DNA of 64,000 nt from Davidsoniella eucalypti. Lineage: Eukaryota > Ascomycota > Sordariomycetes > Microascales > Ceratocystidaceae. The stretch is from the NCBI GenBank assembly GCA_004009845.1, contig RMBW01000007.1, positions 534,907 through 598,906 on the forward strand, given 5' to 3'. Under the pieces are notes generated by a model. It worked only from the letters and a program-made list of their open reading frames with translations. It ran no database searches and had not been told where the DNA came from. Shown here one piece after another: positions 38,508-51,382 of the stretch (positions are counted from its first letter, which is position 1; each line of letters begins with the position of its first letter). The position numbers were made by a program, and so were the translations under genes.

Positions 38508-41500
38508 CTAGAAGCCCTTGAAAGGATCGTCCCGAATAAAGAAGTCGTCCTCACCACCCGTGCGGCTTCCCGACCAGCGAGAGGTATAGCTATCACGATG
38601 TCTGCTACGGCTTTGGCGACGACGCAGCTCCTTACTGCGCCGACGTGCAGCAATGCGGAACTCGTCTTGCTCATCCGGGTCGTCTTCAAACTGGTTATGC
38701 GCTAATGGCGAGATGAAAGCTTCCATGCGCACCGTGCCAATAGCATCGAAGAAGTTGTTTGGCGGCCTTGAGGATGCCTCTGAAGTACGTTGCGAGCCCG
38801 CCCATGTGTTTCCACCGGACGACTGCTGGTAAATATCAGAAGAACCAGCTGTGCCAATACTAGCTCCAGCCACACTTCCAGTGGGCATATGGAACGAGGT
38901 ACCAGCAGGTCCTGAGAAGCCTCGGAATGACAACGGCGGCGGGACGTGGCCTCCTGTGTTGCTGCGCTTGCGACTATGAAGAGGCTGTTGATTGGCGCGC
39001 TCGCTGAACCGAGGAATAAATGGAGGTTCAGCAGCATCACGAGACTGCTCACGCGTATGCTGGCTAACATTACTGGGCTGTGTGCTGAACGAGTCACGAG
39101 GGCGGAAGCTTATGGAGTCGCTCAAATTCAACTGCGCCGAGTGAAGACTGGGTGGGACATCAGGTATACTAGGGATGCTGGGTGGAATTGCCGCCTTGTT
39201 GTTTTGCTGATTCATCCCGTGACGGCTCTTCGTTAACCGGATCGAATCTCTGATACCACCGCGCTTATTTTTAGGAGGAGGTATCTCGAAATCGACTGGA
39301 TCCTGCTTAGGCGGCGCCAGATTCTCCGGTACAGATTGGGGTGAGTGGGCCAAGAAGGACAGGGCAGTAAGCCAGAGGTAGTGACGCTCCGAGTTAGTGG
39401 CCGTAAATTTAAGCGCACGCTGTGGTGTCAATATCAAAATGGATCTGTTAAACAGCTGCGAAACTCCCTTAGGTGCCGGGTTGTCATCCTTAACATCCAA
39501 AACCGACTGAATAGAGAGCTTACGGCCAGCCTTGCCGCCAGTAAGAATAGTGTTGGAGCTCGGCTGCTTGTTGCTCCAGAGGATGGCGCGCTCGTAGGGC
39601 GCCAACCAAACCCATCTTTTGTGGCGATCATTGCTAGGTTCTTCTCTGTTACTAGTCTCAGGAACACCAAAAGACTTGCGTCTCCGAACGTACTTGAACA
39701 TCCACTCTCCGACCATGGTCTGGGCAATAGCATCGACGACTACATTACTCTGCGAGGCGGTAGATTGGGCGTCAGTGAAGCCCGTGTGGGCTGTGTTGGC
39801 TGTGAGCGCCGTGTTAGCCGTGGTGGACGACAGCTGCGATCTATGGCTACGGTACTGGCTGCTATTGCGGAAGTTACCAACACGTGGCGACGCTAGATCG
39901 TTGTTGAGAAGAGGGGGCAACGATGGGCTAGTAGGAGGATCCATAGTCGACATCGATAGCGGAGGCGGTGAGCGGCTTCCACGACGACCGCGGCCCCCGC
40001 GAGGAAGAGCAGCCGCAGAGCGCACTTTCCGAATGCTGTTAGCACGGTAGTGGCTGCGACCGCTTCCACGTCTGGTAGGGCTACGATGACCATCACTAGG
40101 GGCACTAGCTGAAGCAGGAGGGCGCCGAGAACTTGCCCGTGTGGGTATCGGAAAGGGAGGGTCCCGGCCGTCTGGCAAGCTAGGGCTGCGAGGACGGGTA
40201 GAGTGTGTCACAATACCGCTTTGAATGATGGCGGCCTTGCGCATACCAGTCGACTTAATGCCTGCCCTGCCACGCACAGATGCACGGCGCACAGGGCCGT
40301 TTACCTCAACATGTTCAGTCAAGGTATAGGTGGGATATAGATCGGTAATTCCAGAGCTTCTGCTCGAGTTGCGTTTCAGCTCCTCGGTGGAAGTTCCAAC
40401 ATTTGTGACCGATCCACGCTTTCCAGAGCGTACCACACCAGATCTCGGTTTAGTTGGTGCCGAAAGTACAGTGCGGTACTCATTATCACTATCAGCATCG
40501 AGATACTCCTCGCCTTCATCAGAGCTAATGCCATCAAAGCCGGCAAATAAGCTGCTAATACGGTGAGGGCGACGCATGGGCGCTTTTTCACTCGAAAGCG
40601 GGCCATCATCATTATTTCCAGGGTAAGCATCGATAGGCATCTCACTGGGTAGTAAGATAGCTGGAGGTGATGATGAAATATCGGTGATACTACGCTGACT
40701 AGCGAGTCTCCGAGGATTTCTCGGTGGAACATAGCCAGAAACAGGACTGAAGTGGCGAATGTCACCATCCTCGGGTGAAACAGGCCGAGATCTGATAGCG
40801 GAAGGTTGAAGATGAGGAGGCAGCTGGGCTAAACGCTTATCAATGCGAATTGGCTCAGTCTGCACACTGCAAGATACCATAGAAGCGGGAGGCATGCTGA
40901 CCTGGCAGCCAAAATCCTTAAAGTACTGAGGTAGGCGTGGCTCATGAGGCGACGATGGTCTGCTAGTGGGAGGCACAATGCTAATGCTGGGAATGACCAA
41001 AGGTATGACTGGCTTTGGCTCAACAGGAACTTGTACAAATATGGTTTTGGGTTCAGGCAAAGGATCCGTCTGAGTACAGGAGGCGGTCATAGGTGGCGTT
41101 TGAATTTTGGGCGCCCTGGCAATTGGTGTAGGTGGGATATCAACAACCTGGAATGACATCTTTGGTGTTCTAGGCGTCTTTGGTGGTGTAAGAGGCTCCA
41201 CTGTCTGCGAGCTAGAAGAAACCATGACGCGGGACACAGGCTCAATTGTCAAGGGACGACCAATATGAACTCTCTTGCGTCGCTGGTTAGCCTCGATCTC
41301 AGAAGCTATCAAAGGTGAAACCTCTACGCTAACTCGGGACATCTTGGCCTTGACGGCAACAGAAGCTAAAGTCACTGTATCACACATTACCGTCTCTAGC
41401 TTAGGAGAAGGAGGCGGAGAGAACTGAATACCACTATCAACATAGTACACCTGTGGCATCGGAGGCGGAGTGACAGGGCGCTCGAGAACTGTAATATCAG

Positions 41501-42683
41501 CGACGGTCTCGTCACCCAAGTGCGATTCATCGTCACCGGCAGTGACAGTGCCAGAGACACTAATGTCATCTTCAGAGGCCTCAAAAACAGTGTTAGGCTG
41601 CAAATGTGAGCCTCTCGAGGCACTACCGGGGCGCTGCTTCATGCTCTTGATACTTTCGATACTTTGAATGCTCTGAGTACGCATGTGACGCTTAGCAATC
41701 GAAAGCGCGCTGTCCTTACTAAAGGTACGAGTGTGGCGATAGGGGTTAATGGACGCGATGCTTTCGCGGCGATCATCGTAGTCGGCTTGCCAGTCGTCGG
41801 AATCATCGTCGCCAAAATCAAGCTCATCAGCCAATGAGTTAAGTCCACGACTATTTGAGATAACGGAGAATCTGATGCTATTGCTAACGCTCATTGTCCG
41901 GCGACTTCTGATGCTAACAGCATCACCATCGTGATCGGTGATGTCATCGGTATCTGAATTGGTAGCTTGTGCACCATTCTGGTGCTGTGCCTGATAAGCA
42001 GAGACTTCTTCCAGAAGTGTTTTCAGGCGAGTTTCGGCGACGTGAACCTTGCGCTCATACTTGCGCTTCTCTTCGTCCCATTCATCTTTTTCTCTAGCCC
42101 ATTGTTCATGGACACGCTGAGAATCCTCTTCTTGAACTCTGATCTTGCGCTGAGAAATTTCCAGACGCTTCTTAGCGTCGGTTATAGATTCAACAGCTTC
42201 ATCACGTTCTTTGGATAGATCACCAATGGCAGAGGAAGTTCCACCTTCCAGAATAGATAGTTGCCTTTTCAGGGATCTAGTATCTCTGGAGTAACCGGCA
42301 ACGGTGTGTTCCAGACGCTCCTGTTCTTGTCGAGATACGTGGAGAGCGGTCTCAAGCTGCTCTATCAGCTTGATCTTTTCCTCCTGATCTCGTCTCAGAT
42401 TCAAAATCTCAGACACTAGGTTCGCGTGTAGTGTCGGTGTAAATCGTCGAGGATCTAATATGCTAATGGTTTCGTCGGTAGTGATGTCTTTCGATGATCG
42501 TTTTGATTTATCTGGAACTGGCGGTGTCGATGATTTTCTCCCAGGCGGCGTTATCGACCGCCGCGCAGCGCGCCTGGAAGCTCTGGAGTTCTTTCTGGAA
42601 GGGACATCGGAATGCGCAGGGGTAGGAAGTGTGGCCGGCATCGTTGGGCCGCTGTACTCGTCTTCGGTTTCCCAAGCGTTCAT
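38508..42683 (-). CDS. apsA: ApsA/Num1/Mcp5-type cortical anchor with C-terminal PH domain
   Basis: Num1/ApsA proteins sit at the cell cortex, bind dynein and mitochondria, and position nuclei and spindles. Single exon, 1391 aa, starting at ATG 42683 (MNAWETEDEYSG). An Arg/Ser/Pro-rich head is followed by a coiled coil at ~85-230 (EILNLRRDQEEKIKLIEQLE, DEWDEEKRKYERK). A long disordered Ser/Pro middle contains repeated short motifs with SxQT-type cores (CTQTDPLPEPKT, SCSVQTEPI, SSSQTVEPL). The Mcp5-type PH domain spans ~980-1112 (AQTMVGEWMFKYVRRRK, KRWVWLAPYERAILWS, RALKFTATNSERHYLWLTAL). The PH domain binds phosphoinositides at the membrane in this family. Length is in the family range, and no intron is needed. 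Calls for ApsA versus a related Num1 paralogue rest on overall architecture. Confidence 0.88.
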   Translation of the reverse strand: MNAWETEDEYSGPTMPATLPTPAHSDVPSRKNSRASRRAARRSITPPGRKSSTPPVPDKSKRSSKDITTDETISILDPRRFTPTLHANLVSEILNLRRDQEEKIKLIEQLETALHVSRQEQERLEHTVAGYSRDTRSLKRQLSILEGGTSSAIGDLSKERDEAVESITDAKKRLEISQRKIRVQEEDSQRVHEQWAREKDEWDEEKRKYERKVHVAETRLKTLLEEVSAYQAQHQNGAQATNSDTDDITDHDGDAVSIRSRRTMSVSNSIRFSVISNSRGLNSLADELDFGDDDSDDWQADYDDRRESIASINPYRHTRTFSKDSALSIAKRHMRTQSIQSIESIKSMKQRPGSASRGSHLQPNTVFEASEDDISVSGTVTAGDDESHLGDETVADITVLERPVTPPPMPQVYYVDSGIQFSPPPSPKLETVMCDTVTLASVAVKAKMSRVSVEVSPLIASEIEANQRRKRVHIGRPLTIEPVSRVMVSSSSQTVEPLTPPKTPRTPKMSFQVVDIPPTPIARAPKIQTPPMTASCTQTDPLPEPKTIFVQVPVEPKPVIPLVIPSISIVPPTSRPSSPHEPRLPQYFKDFGCQVSMPPASMVSCSVQTEPIRIDKRLAQLPPHLQPSAIRSRPVSPEDGDIRHFSPVSGYVPPRNPRRLASQRSITDISSSPPAILLPSEMPIDAYPGNNDDGPLSSEKAPMRRPHRISSLFAGFDGISSDEGEEYLDADSDNEYRTVLSAPTKPRSGVVRSGKRGSVTNVGTSTEELKRNSSRSSGITDLYPTYTLTEHVEVNGPVRRASVRGRAGIKSTGMRKAAIIQSGIVTHSTRPRSPSLPDGRDPPFPIPTRASSRRPPASASAPSDGHRSPTRRGSGRSHYRANSIRKVRSAAALPRGGRGRRGSRSPPPLSMSTMDPPTSPSLPPLLNNDLASPRVGNFRNSSQYRSHRSQLSSTTANTALTANTAHTGFTDAQSTASQSNVVVDAIAQTMVGEWMFKYVRRRKSFGVPETSNREEPSNDRHKRWVWLAPYERAILWSNKQPSSNTILTGGKAGRKLSIQSVLDVKDDNPAPKGVSQLFNRSILILTPQRALKFTATNSERHYLWLTALSFLAHSPQSVPENLAPPKQDPVDFEIPPPKNKRGGIRDSIRLTKSRHGMNQQNNKAAIPPSIPSIPDVPPSLHSAQLNLSDSISFRPRDSFSTQPSNVSQHTREQSRDAAEPPFIPRFSERANQQPLHSRKRSNTGGHVPPPLSFRGFSGPAGTSFHMPTGSVAGASIGTAGSSDIYQQSSGGNTWAGSQRTSEASSRPPNNFFDAIGTVRMEAFISPLAHNQFEDDPDEQDEFRIAARRRSKELRRRQSRSRHRDSYTSRWSGSRTGGEDDFFIRDDPFKGF

Positions 42684-45600
42684 GTTGTGTTATATGTATT
42701 CAATATTTGTCGAGCTCGTCACGCACACGAGATCTCGACAACGAGATAGACTCTCTAAGGGAAAACAAAAGAAGGAAGAAATAATTCGGATGAGCTTAGT
42801 TGGGATACTATTAGATGACGGCTCCCATTAACCTCGTAAAAACACAAGGCCTTGCCGGACAGCAAGTCCTGTTAGCTACTCTAAATGAGTTGGCAGCTAG
42901 GCTACTTTTTCCCAGGTTGTGTCGCTAGCAACGAGAAGATATATTGAAGCTCACAGGATCAATGCACCTGGTCTGACCACTGAGTGACCCCGGTGTGACA
43001 AGTTCGAAGGCGCGTTTGTATGTGTATTTGTCTTTCTTAGTCGTTCAATCTTAATTCAAGTTAGCTTTTCGAACAGGTGCTGTTTGAAACCTTAGACGTG
43101 AAGACTAATTGCAACTGCAGAAAATCCGACTACAGTTCAAGTAGACAAGATTGCGATCGTCTTGTGTTGGGTATCTAGAGAATAGCAACCTACTATTGTA
43201 GAAATTCAAGCCACAAGACGCTAAGGTTAATATGGCACTGAAGAGCTGTGCAGACCCGAGCGTTGCTGCAGCGGTTGAATGAGCCAGGGCCAGCCAAAAG
43301 AGGTAAAAGGGGCCTTTGTAAAGTACCACTGCAATTGCAGGGAGGGAGGATAGCTGCAATGTCAAACTGGGGTGGAAAAGAGAAGTATTAGCTTTGGTTG
43401 GATATAGATCCAAATTTTGTGACGACGGCTATAGCCCCAGATGCTACTCCAACAGGGGTATATATGCAGCATGCAGCAAGCTCTAATGGTTGAGTGACTG
43501 AGAGCTTGTGCGAAATTGGAACTGAAGTATTGTGATGTGAGAACGACACTAATAAACAGGAAAAGCGAGATAAAGGCTTAATATGAAATAGCTGCTTACA
43601 CTCGTAGCCAGTGCCAGGCGTATAACAGCGCAGATGGATTGCCTCGAACTATATGGTTCATGAACGATCTCTCTAATGCATGCTGTTATACAAGGTCTTT
43701 CGAAAAAGTAAACCTAGAATGAGCAAAGGGAATGCTTCAAGCTTGACGTGGTATAGCAAAAGCAAAACAAAAAAACGATGGCTAATATCATATATGATAT
43801 ATAAGCAATATACCTTATATTAAAGGTTTGTGATTCGATAAGGAAGATGCAGGAGTGATAACATGGAAAATAGAATATAAAAAAAGATTACCTACAATAT
43901 GTCAAATCTCTCAGGGCGTTCTACCGTAATGTCAAGTCATCAAGGAGCAGTCCCTCCCAACTATATCTCAGCGTGTCTATCCAAGGGATTAAACTGGCGT
44001 GATAAGACAATGGGCGCAAAACAGGACGGTGAGGGTTGTTCTGCAGACCGAGACAAATAGGTTACGCTGGAGGCTATACGAAGCGAGAGCAAGATGTCTC
44101 TTTTATGGTGTTCTCAGCAGTGTTTCAGCGTCGATCGGGTCTCGTAAGTGGCCTAGATAGAAGGGTACGGCGAGTGGCGATAAGTGCTGGCCATATAATT
44201 TGTAGAATATAATCAATCGACCTTGGCGTTGAAACGGGTGAGGATAGATCCAGTCTATATAGGTGTCTATAAGAATGGCACTTCGCCATACAAGAACTCG
44301 TGTCGTCGGAGATGTAATCAACTAATGAAAGCGCAAAGACATGTTTCTCGGTGCAAAATAGTATAGAAAGCGCGAAGCAGAAGGAGTTGCCGCTCCGAGG
44401 GATAATGGAAAAGAATGGAAAAAGCAGATCGTCGACTAGCGCGAGACGGAAAAGAAAGGAACCCAAGGAAAAATAAAATAAAAATAAAACGAATACAAGA
44501 GAGTTAGAGCGAGCAGTCGACCTGGGTGTTGTAACAGTAATATTAAGAATTCCGCAGCAGGCCAGAAACCAAAGCGGCTGGTGGATAGTGAGTGAGTGTT
44601 AAGGAAAGAGCAAACGTCTGTGTGTAAGGCTCAAGATCGCAGCAGGCCAGACAAGCAATGCAACAAACCAAGCCGTATATGATTTCTAGGCCACTGAATA
44701 GGGGCGCCAGGCAATAAAAGTGGTGAGTGATCTAATCGAACCTTCGAACAAGGCTCGGCGCTTTAATGACAGCTCGAGGCAGATGAAAAGAAGAAGAGAA
44801 AAGGGAAAAGAAATGCAGAGTAGCAGCGGAGACGAACAGTTTCTTGGGCGGGACAAGCGAGGAAGGGAAAGTCTCAAAGATTCAAAGTCGGCGGGCGATA
44901 AAACCTGAGGTGTCGTGACTTTGAAGATAGCGGGAAACGAAGAGAACTCGAAGCTAGATTCGATCCCGTTGGAATGCGTGATTGTGGATGCCCGGCTAAT
45001 GGATTATTGGATGCTTGGATAATCGTGAACGAAGCAAGAATCTCAGAGTTCAGTGCAAGGAAAATTACCAAATAAACAAAGTACAAATAACCCACGCTGG
45101 GGCGGGAGGGGAAATAACCCCAACTGAGGCAGTCAGGAACATCCCGGCGTGCAAAGGCAACTACCTACTACAAACTGAGATCACAGCAACTACAGGACCA
45201 GGAAGGAGTCTGCAACGATAAATGGCAACGATACCACCTAGATACGGCAATCACGGCCAATACCGAAAACACCAACTCAATACTACAAGCCAGGCAACTG
45301 CTATAGCTAGGCAGATTACGATACCGGGGCCTTGCTTACATCACGATGCTATCAGTAGAAACATGTGTCACTGTAGATAGTTAGACACTACATATATACA
45401 CAAATAAATGCCTGCCAGCTCCCAGGCAGGCTCACACAGAATTTGCCATGTACTCTATCATTAGCCAGCAGCTTCTTGATCCGGCACCACAGAACCACTC
45501 GCAAAATCAAATCACTAGCTGGACGACGGACCGGGGTTGCGGCGCTACAGGCGAGACTCGTTGAACGCCAATAATCAGAGAAACCAGAGGAGATGCTACA

Positions 45601-48600
45601 ATCCATACAGGCCTCTTGAGCTAGCCGTAAAGGTCTTTTGCCGACTGGGAAAACACCAAACACTGGTGCCCGAGGCACTCTCAACAGCCAACGTCAGACT
45701 AATTAATGCTCTGGTTCTCTTGTTGTTATGTTCCTAGTCAGCAGAAATCGGTAAATTCGCCATTAAGGTGTAGTACAAATACTGGGCCAGCCTTGTTGTT
45801 CTTACTGAATTTTATGATTGACATTGGCTATGGCGTTAATAGCAGGGAAACACCGCGTTATTGCATAACTGTGCATGGATTGCATCGTCAACAAGTCGAG
45901 CATATTTATTCTGCTCGGTACACTATTCCAGGGCCTCTAATGAAGCCGTGGGGAAGCTTGTGCACTTTCTTCTTTCCTTCGTTATCCATTTTTTGTGCCG
46001 GCATGCATAGCTTGTTGTGCCAACTTACTGTATGGTAGGAGAGTCCTTCTCCCGATACTATGTGGTGTGATGAAAGGGAGGAAAGGCTCCCCCCCCGGAA
46101 GATGAGAGGGTCGTAGCACATTTCTGAGGAGTGTCTATATCCCTTTCCCCTCAAGGACTTTACTCAGACTGCTGGTATTTGTTTCTTCTCCCGTCACGAG
46201 TAGCCCAGTCAGGCCGCTTTTGCGTCCGTATAACGAGGCTCGATACCCATTCATTGTCATGTCCTTTGCTGATAGGCCTCTTATCCAGATAGTCTCATTT
46301 TGCTACTTTCCCAGGTCTGAATCAGGGCCACAGAGTCGTTGATCGGCAAAGACAGCTCTTGGTCTTTTGATATCATGGTTCGGTTCATTGTCTCCGTTCT
46401 CGTCACCCCTTTTCCAAACCTAGGCTCTGTTGGCTGCTAACGATCCTACACACCAAGGCTTGGCTACCAATACTACGGTATTATAGTGCTACCACCCTCT
46501 TTAATCAGTGTCTATAACTACATTTGTACCTGTATGTATATGCAACAACAGACCCGATCATCTGTACCTCTTACAAACTAACCTTACGGATAGGTATGTG
46601 CATACATATATGTACATCATGTGCAGGTACATTCACGTACAGCTGTACAGCTACATACATGTACAACCTTGATGTTCCCGTTCTGCCAAGTATAGCCTGA
46701 AGTATGCGTTTCATAGTTATGCATATCATCATCATCATCATTAACTCGCTTGAACTACGCTTAGCTTTCCTCACTAGAGTATAATGCGTCTAAGTCACGC
46801 CTTTGTTCTTTGACAACTGCTAGACAAACAAATCTTCGAAACAGAGACAGCACGCACTAGCCTCAAGGAAAGCATGAACAAGCTGTTTGGAACGCCGCAA
46901 AGCGCACTAGACTAGTTCAAGAACAATGCTCGAATGTTGAGTTCCAATCCTTCTCTTGTCACAAGTTTTCGTCATTGGAAAAATTTCTCACTAGCTAGGA
47001 TGAAGCTTGTCTATCAGGATCCCATTTTGGTATCCGGAGTGAAATTAGGGTTAATCGGTTATGCAAGTAATTAATAACTACATAAGTATATGTCATTTGA
47101 ACTATACAGGGCCAAGCACGGTTCAAAGCTTCAGACTTTCCTTTTTCTTCTTTTCTTTTTCTTCACCAAAAAGAAGCTTTGATAGCTTGCATCATCGCCG
47201 CGCCTAGACTCCTGATATTTAGCGGTACAAGTCTCTGTGCGGACACGCTAGTTAAAAACAATCACGATAGATAGTGACATTACCAAAGGCTTTGTCCGCA
47301 TAGAAACAGCGACGCCCACGTTAGACCACTGTATTTCAGGGTAGTCTATTTCCGCACCCGCCCAACCTCGTTCCATGGAAGCACGACTGGAATACCGTAC
47401 CGTGGAACGGCCATGTGGCTCTGGAGCCGCAGGTTGATAATGACTGCTACTAGTCCACTCTCACAATATCTTGAGGCTGTTCGGCCGTAAAATCCGGTGT
47501 CTCTCTTTTCTTTTGATAATTTGTTTCATATGGCTTCTTCAGCTCTTGACAGAAGTATTCTAGCTGGGCCACACGATCATTTCTTGTAACCGAGTCTAAT
47601 CAGCCACGAACACTTGTCTCCTTTTAGAAGGCGCCCCTGAAAATCAGATATGCACAATTAATTTAGTGCAGATTCTCTTATTCTTCTTTGAGTCTTCCCA
47701 GCAACACGTTAAACTCTCGATATCGAACGAGATGGTCCCCGTCATGAAACACGCCTTATTTACGAAAATTAGACTAGCAGAACGACTGGGGTATCGGTAC
47801 AATTGACTTGGCCTTTGCTTACACTAAAAGTACTGGATAGCGTTCATTTCCAACTATTACGGTGTTCGCCCAATCTCAGAAGAAAAGAGGAATAGTCCTG
47901 GGCTAACTACATATTATACAACCGCTAAAGGCCCCAATTTCCCCCATCAGTATATTAAGCACAAGGGCCAGAGTTTTTTGTTCTTCACTCTCCTCTAATT
48001 AAGTCTCAAGATGACGGGTTTCAATGAGATTTAATGGAAACAAGGAAACAAATTTGCACGTAATATACATAGTTAATGCCTACGTACATATATAGTACAT
48101 CGATCTCAAGACCATGATTAATTACGGGGTGTGTATAAAAAGGAATTATAAGTAAACTGGTCCGACAACCTGTCAATCTACGTGTAATATTCTTGATTAC
48201 AATGTCTGAGCACTTGCTATACATATATATTACGTTGACATATAGCCATTGTAATATGTGTCGTTCTAGCGACAGTTGTGCATGGAATCGAATTAGCATC
48301 ACAGGTCCGCCAGTGTGACAGTGCAATATCATTAATAAATAACATAATATACATTGTGCTAAGAAGCCACGATGTACGAATCCACGCCCGTGGAAACTTG
48401 GCCAGTTGACATATATAGATCTGTGTACTATGTACTAATATACATACCAACAAGATCAAGATTATTAGCCTGAATATATACATAGCTCTATCTTACCCAG
48501 AACGTCCTCGGAGACATAGCGGCACTGCTACTGTTTGGGAGGAACCAATGTAACTCAAGGACATTCGGGAATTGCTTCTGTAGTTGTATTAGCAAATCAG

Positions 48601-51059
48601 CAATCACTGTAACGCCAATTTACACACTCGGTTGTATTGTGCGAGCTTCCTGTTGGCTTTTCATCACAGACTAAGTTGTAATCACAAGTCACATATTTGA
48701 CGACGATGTATTCCGAGCGGAGTAAGATCAATTCTAGTCAGTTAAATAGCTAGTAGAAGGTAGTGATTCGAAGGTGGTGGCTTGGTAAACATGTATCATA
48801 TGTAGTAGCGGCTTTCTCTGCAACTATATCCCCTCCTGGACACATTGGAGCTTCTCCCGCATTTCCGGTGTGATAGTGTTCCTTAGTTCTCGGTTGAAAT
48901 TTTGGAATTTGTCTCTATCACATTGTGATATACCTCCCTCTATGACACTCTTTTCGTAGTATCTTATCCTCTTTCTTTTTTTCTTCCTTTTCGTCTCCTT
49001 CGCTCTCTATTTAGTCGTCCATATCGTTTTACGCAGTGAATGAATCGAATGATAATGGCCTACGTCTGTAAACACCACCCATTCCATAACTCAATTGCAA
49101 AGGCATGCCACATGGAAACCAGGAAGCCAGTAAACATTTGCGATTCGTCTCATCATCACCTTGGTTATGTTTACATTGTTCATGGTACAAAAATGGATAC
49201 TTGTGTCTAAGCCCAGTTCGTTTCCCTAAATGAATTTCAATCTTATCGCTTACAGCCTCGTCTGGTTACGCCTTTTCCGAGAGCACAAACAGCGTCAGAG
49301 TCAAGTGACAAGTGTCCTTGGGTAATTTCAGGTATAATTTGTATCGCTCAAGGCTGTTTTTCCTTGAACAGGGCCGAAAACACAGTTGTGCCTATCTCTG
49401 GTTCTTATTTCCATACTACATATATATAGCATCTCATACTAACTTCATTATAGGACCGCCTTTATTCTAGCCCATTTCCCTTAGCCTCACTTCTCCTTCT
49501 CTACAATACTGTCATAGTAGTAGTCGTATCAGCCAGGGCAATGACATGGTTCGTATCACAGTTTTGGGACAACTCACTACGACACTTCGATACCAGAAAT
49601 GGAAGCATGTTCCCATTGCTACATATTTATATAGTAGTGACACTTATGTAGCATCTTTTAGTCGAGGCTTGCTGCCACGAATCAAAGAATAGGCCCCTTG
49701 AATCGATTGGCCGCCAGGTGAAGGCAAGGCCCTGTATATAGCCTGAGAGGCCAATTTCACCCATCCTGAACCTAAAAGGGTTCTTTGTTACGCTCCTTCT
49801 TTTACTTTTTTCTCTTCTCTCTTTTATTTTAGTTTGAAATTGAGTATTCATATCTGCATGTCTTCTAAACCGTGTGATCCAATCAAAACAAAACCACCAG
49901 CCAAATATTCATTTAGAAGAACGATGACCAATAGCTCACCAGAGATAGTATGTTAATTTATCTCAAACTTTGCTAATACCAGAAAGTAAAAAAGGACTAC
50001 TAAACACTTTAATCCTTCAGGTGACTAGATCTGAACCAGAAGCCTGGCATAAATGGCAAAAATCGGGGAAGCTTGGGCCAGCTTATACACTATTAAAGCA
50101 CAAAAAGATATGTAGAAAGAAAAGTCGCCAGGGAAACGGAATTATGGAGTAATCAAATTGAATAACACCCAAAAACTACAGGGTGAAAAAGGTACATGAG
50201 ACGAGATATATGTGGATAAAAAGATATATGAGTAAAATAAAAAGCAAACTCTTTCGGGCCCTCCCTGACCCTGCAATATATCCTTAGGCTTTCTTGTACT
50301 TCTCGCCCTATAAAAAAAAAAGTTGATGATAGAATAGTACATATGAGTCGTGGCCCCTGGAGTTTCTCTCAATTTCTTCGCCTCTTTGTCTCCTTCATTC
50401 TCGTGTATGTAAAGATAAAGGACAGACTAGCCAGTTCACCCCTGAGTTTGGCTCACAGTTGGAAGATACTCTCCTAGCGAAACGAAAGGTTGCAACTCAG
50501 TGGCCCTGTAGTAACTGGGTTATCTCTATCATGTTTTCTTCCCGTAAAATTAGTATTAGTTCTGGTACCACTACAAATCGTATAAGTCCACCCAGTAAGC
50601 ACTAGTAAATATGGGTTACAGCTCTTTACTTCTTTACTAGGGGTTATGTCAGGATAGATCGACAAATAATAGTTATGAATACGGGTAGTCAAGCTCTTAT
50701 GCTTCATCGTTTAATGTTACAATGGAGATAAAAAAAGATATATTATTAAAAATTAAAAATAAAAATAAAAAGGAAACTACAATCAATTCTGTACCGTTGT
50801 TCAGGTTTATGATATGCAGCGATCTTTCATGCATCCAAATCTGTCCCTGAAAGCCCTATCGAACTACAAAACTTTGGTGTGGGAGAGAATATATGTAGCC
50901 ACTAACCAACCTTAATCACCAGTGTGCATAGAACATGTTATGCATATTGAACCGATTAAGTTAAAGTTGATGCTCTTATGATAGGGTTATTGATATAATT
51001 AGGGTCTACAAAAAAAACTTTCATGATCCCTATTGTGACCTAACGTTCTAAGTTACACA
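42684..51059. other. 8.4-kb gene-free, AT-rich stretch
   Basis: The first ~400 bp are the apsA promoter. Beyond that I see only short frames without domains. Simple repeats include (ATC)n near 46727-46740 and TACATA-type runs near 46600-46660. A minus-strand frame around 47480-48050 looks coding-like in places but has about one stop per 20 codons, close to random. No RNA gene was recognised before the tRNA at 51060. Confidence 0.45.
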
Positions 51060-51154
51060 GGACCGATGGTGTAGTTGGTTATCACGTTTGTCTAACACTT
51101 CATCTTTGAATGAATGGACACAAAAGGTCGGCGGTTCAAGTCCGCCTCGGTTCA
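51060..51154 (+). tRNA. tRNA-Val (AAC) with a ~21-nt intron
   Basis: The acceptor strand GGACCGA pairs with TCGGTTC, with discriminator A. The D arm is GTGT..TCAC with the GTTGGTTA loop. The anticodon stem TTTGT pairs with ACAAA and the loop gives anticodon AAC. The T arm is GGCGG TTCAAGT CCGCC. About 21 extra nucleotides sit after the base 3' of the anticodon, the usual intron position. A run of five T follows at 51157-51161 and should terminate RNA polymerase III. CCA is not encoded, as normal in eukaryotes. Confidence 0.93.
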
Positions 51155-51304
51155 TCTTTTTGTCTCCGTGAGGCACAAGTCAGTCCTGTCGTGAACAATC
51201 CGTCATTTTTGTTATTAGAAGAAGGTGTAGGGAGTTGGTTGGAAGGTGACATTAACCTGCCGCTTCCGCCCGGAATATGCCGTCTTATTGCTGCGAAATA
51301 ACAG

Positions 51305-51382
51305 TAGGTAGACGTATTTGATTTGATTATATTTAACGTCTACCTAAATCACTAAGATCATACGACGCAAGTAGGTAGACGT
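51305..51382. repeat. 11-bp motif in inverted and direct copies
   Basis: TAGGTAGACGT occurs at 51305-51315 and 51372-51382, and its reverse complement at 51336-51346. The first pair could form an 11-bp hairpin with a 20-nt loop. The second direct copy runs into an (A)nT tail (about 51390-51408). A 7-bp direct repeat, ATCTTTT, lies at 51154-51160 and 51406-51412, so a short insertion just after tRNA-Val is possible but weakly supported. Confidence 0.6.

Noticed and set aside
47480..48050. Minus-strand frame with protein-like stretches (for example NDRVAQLEYFCQELKKPYE)
   Set aside because: About ten stops in ~225 codons is near random. All stop codons can be derived from CAA, CAG or CGA by C-to-T, so invoking RIP to explain them is circular.
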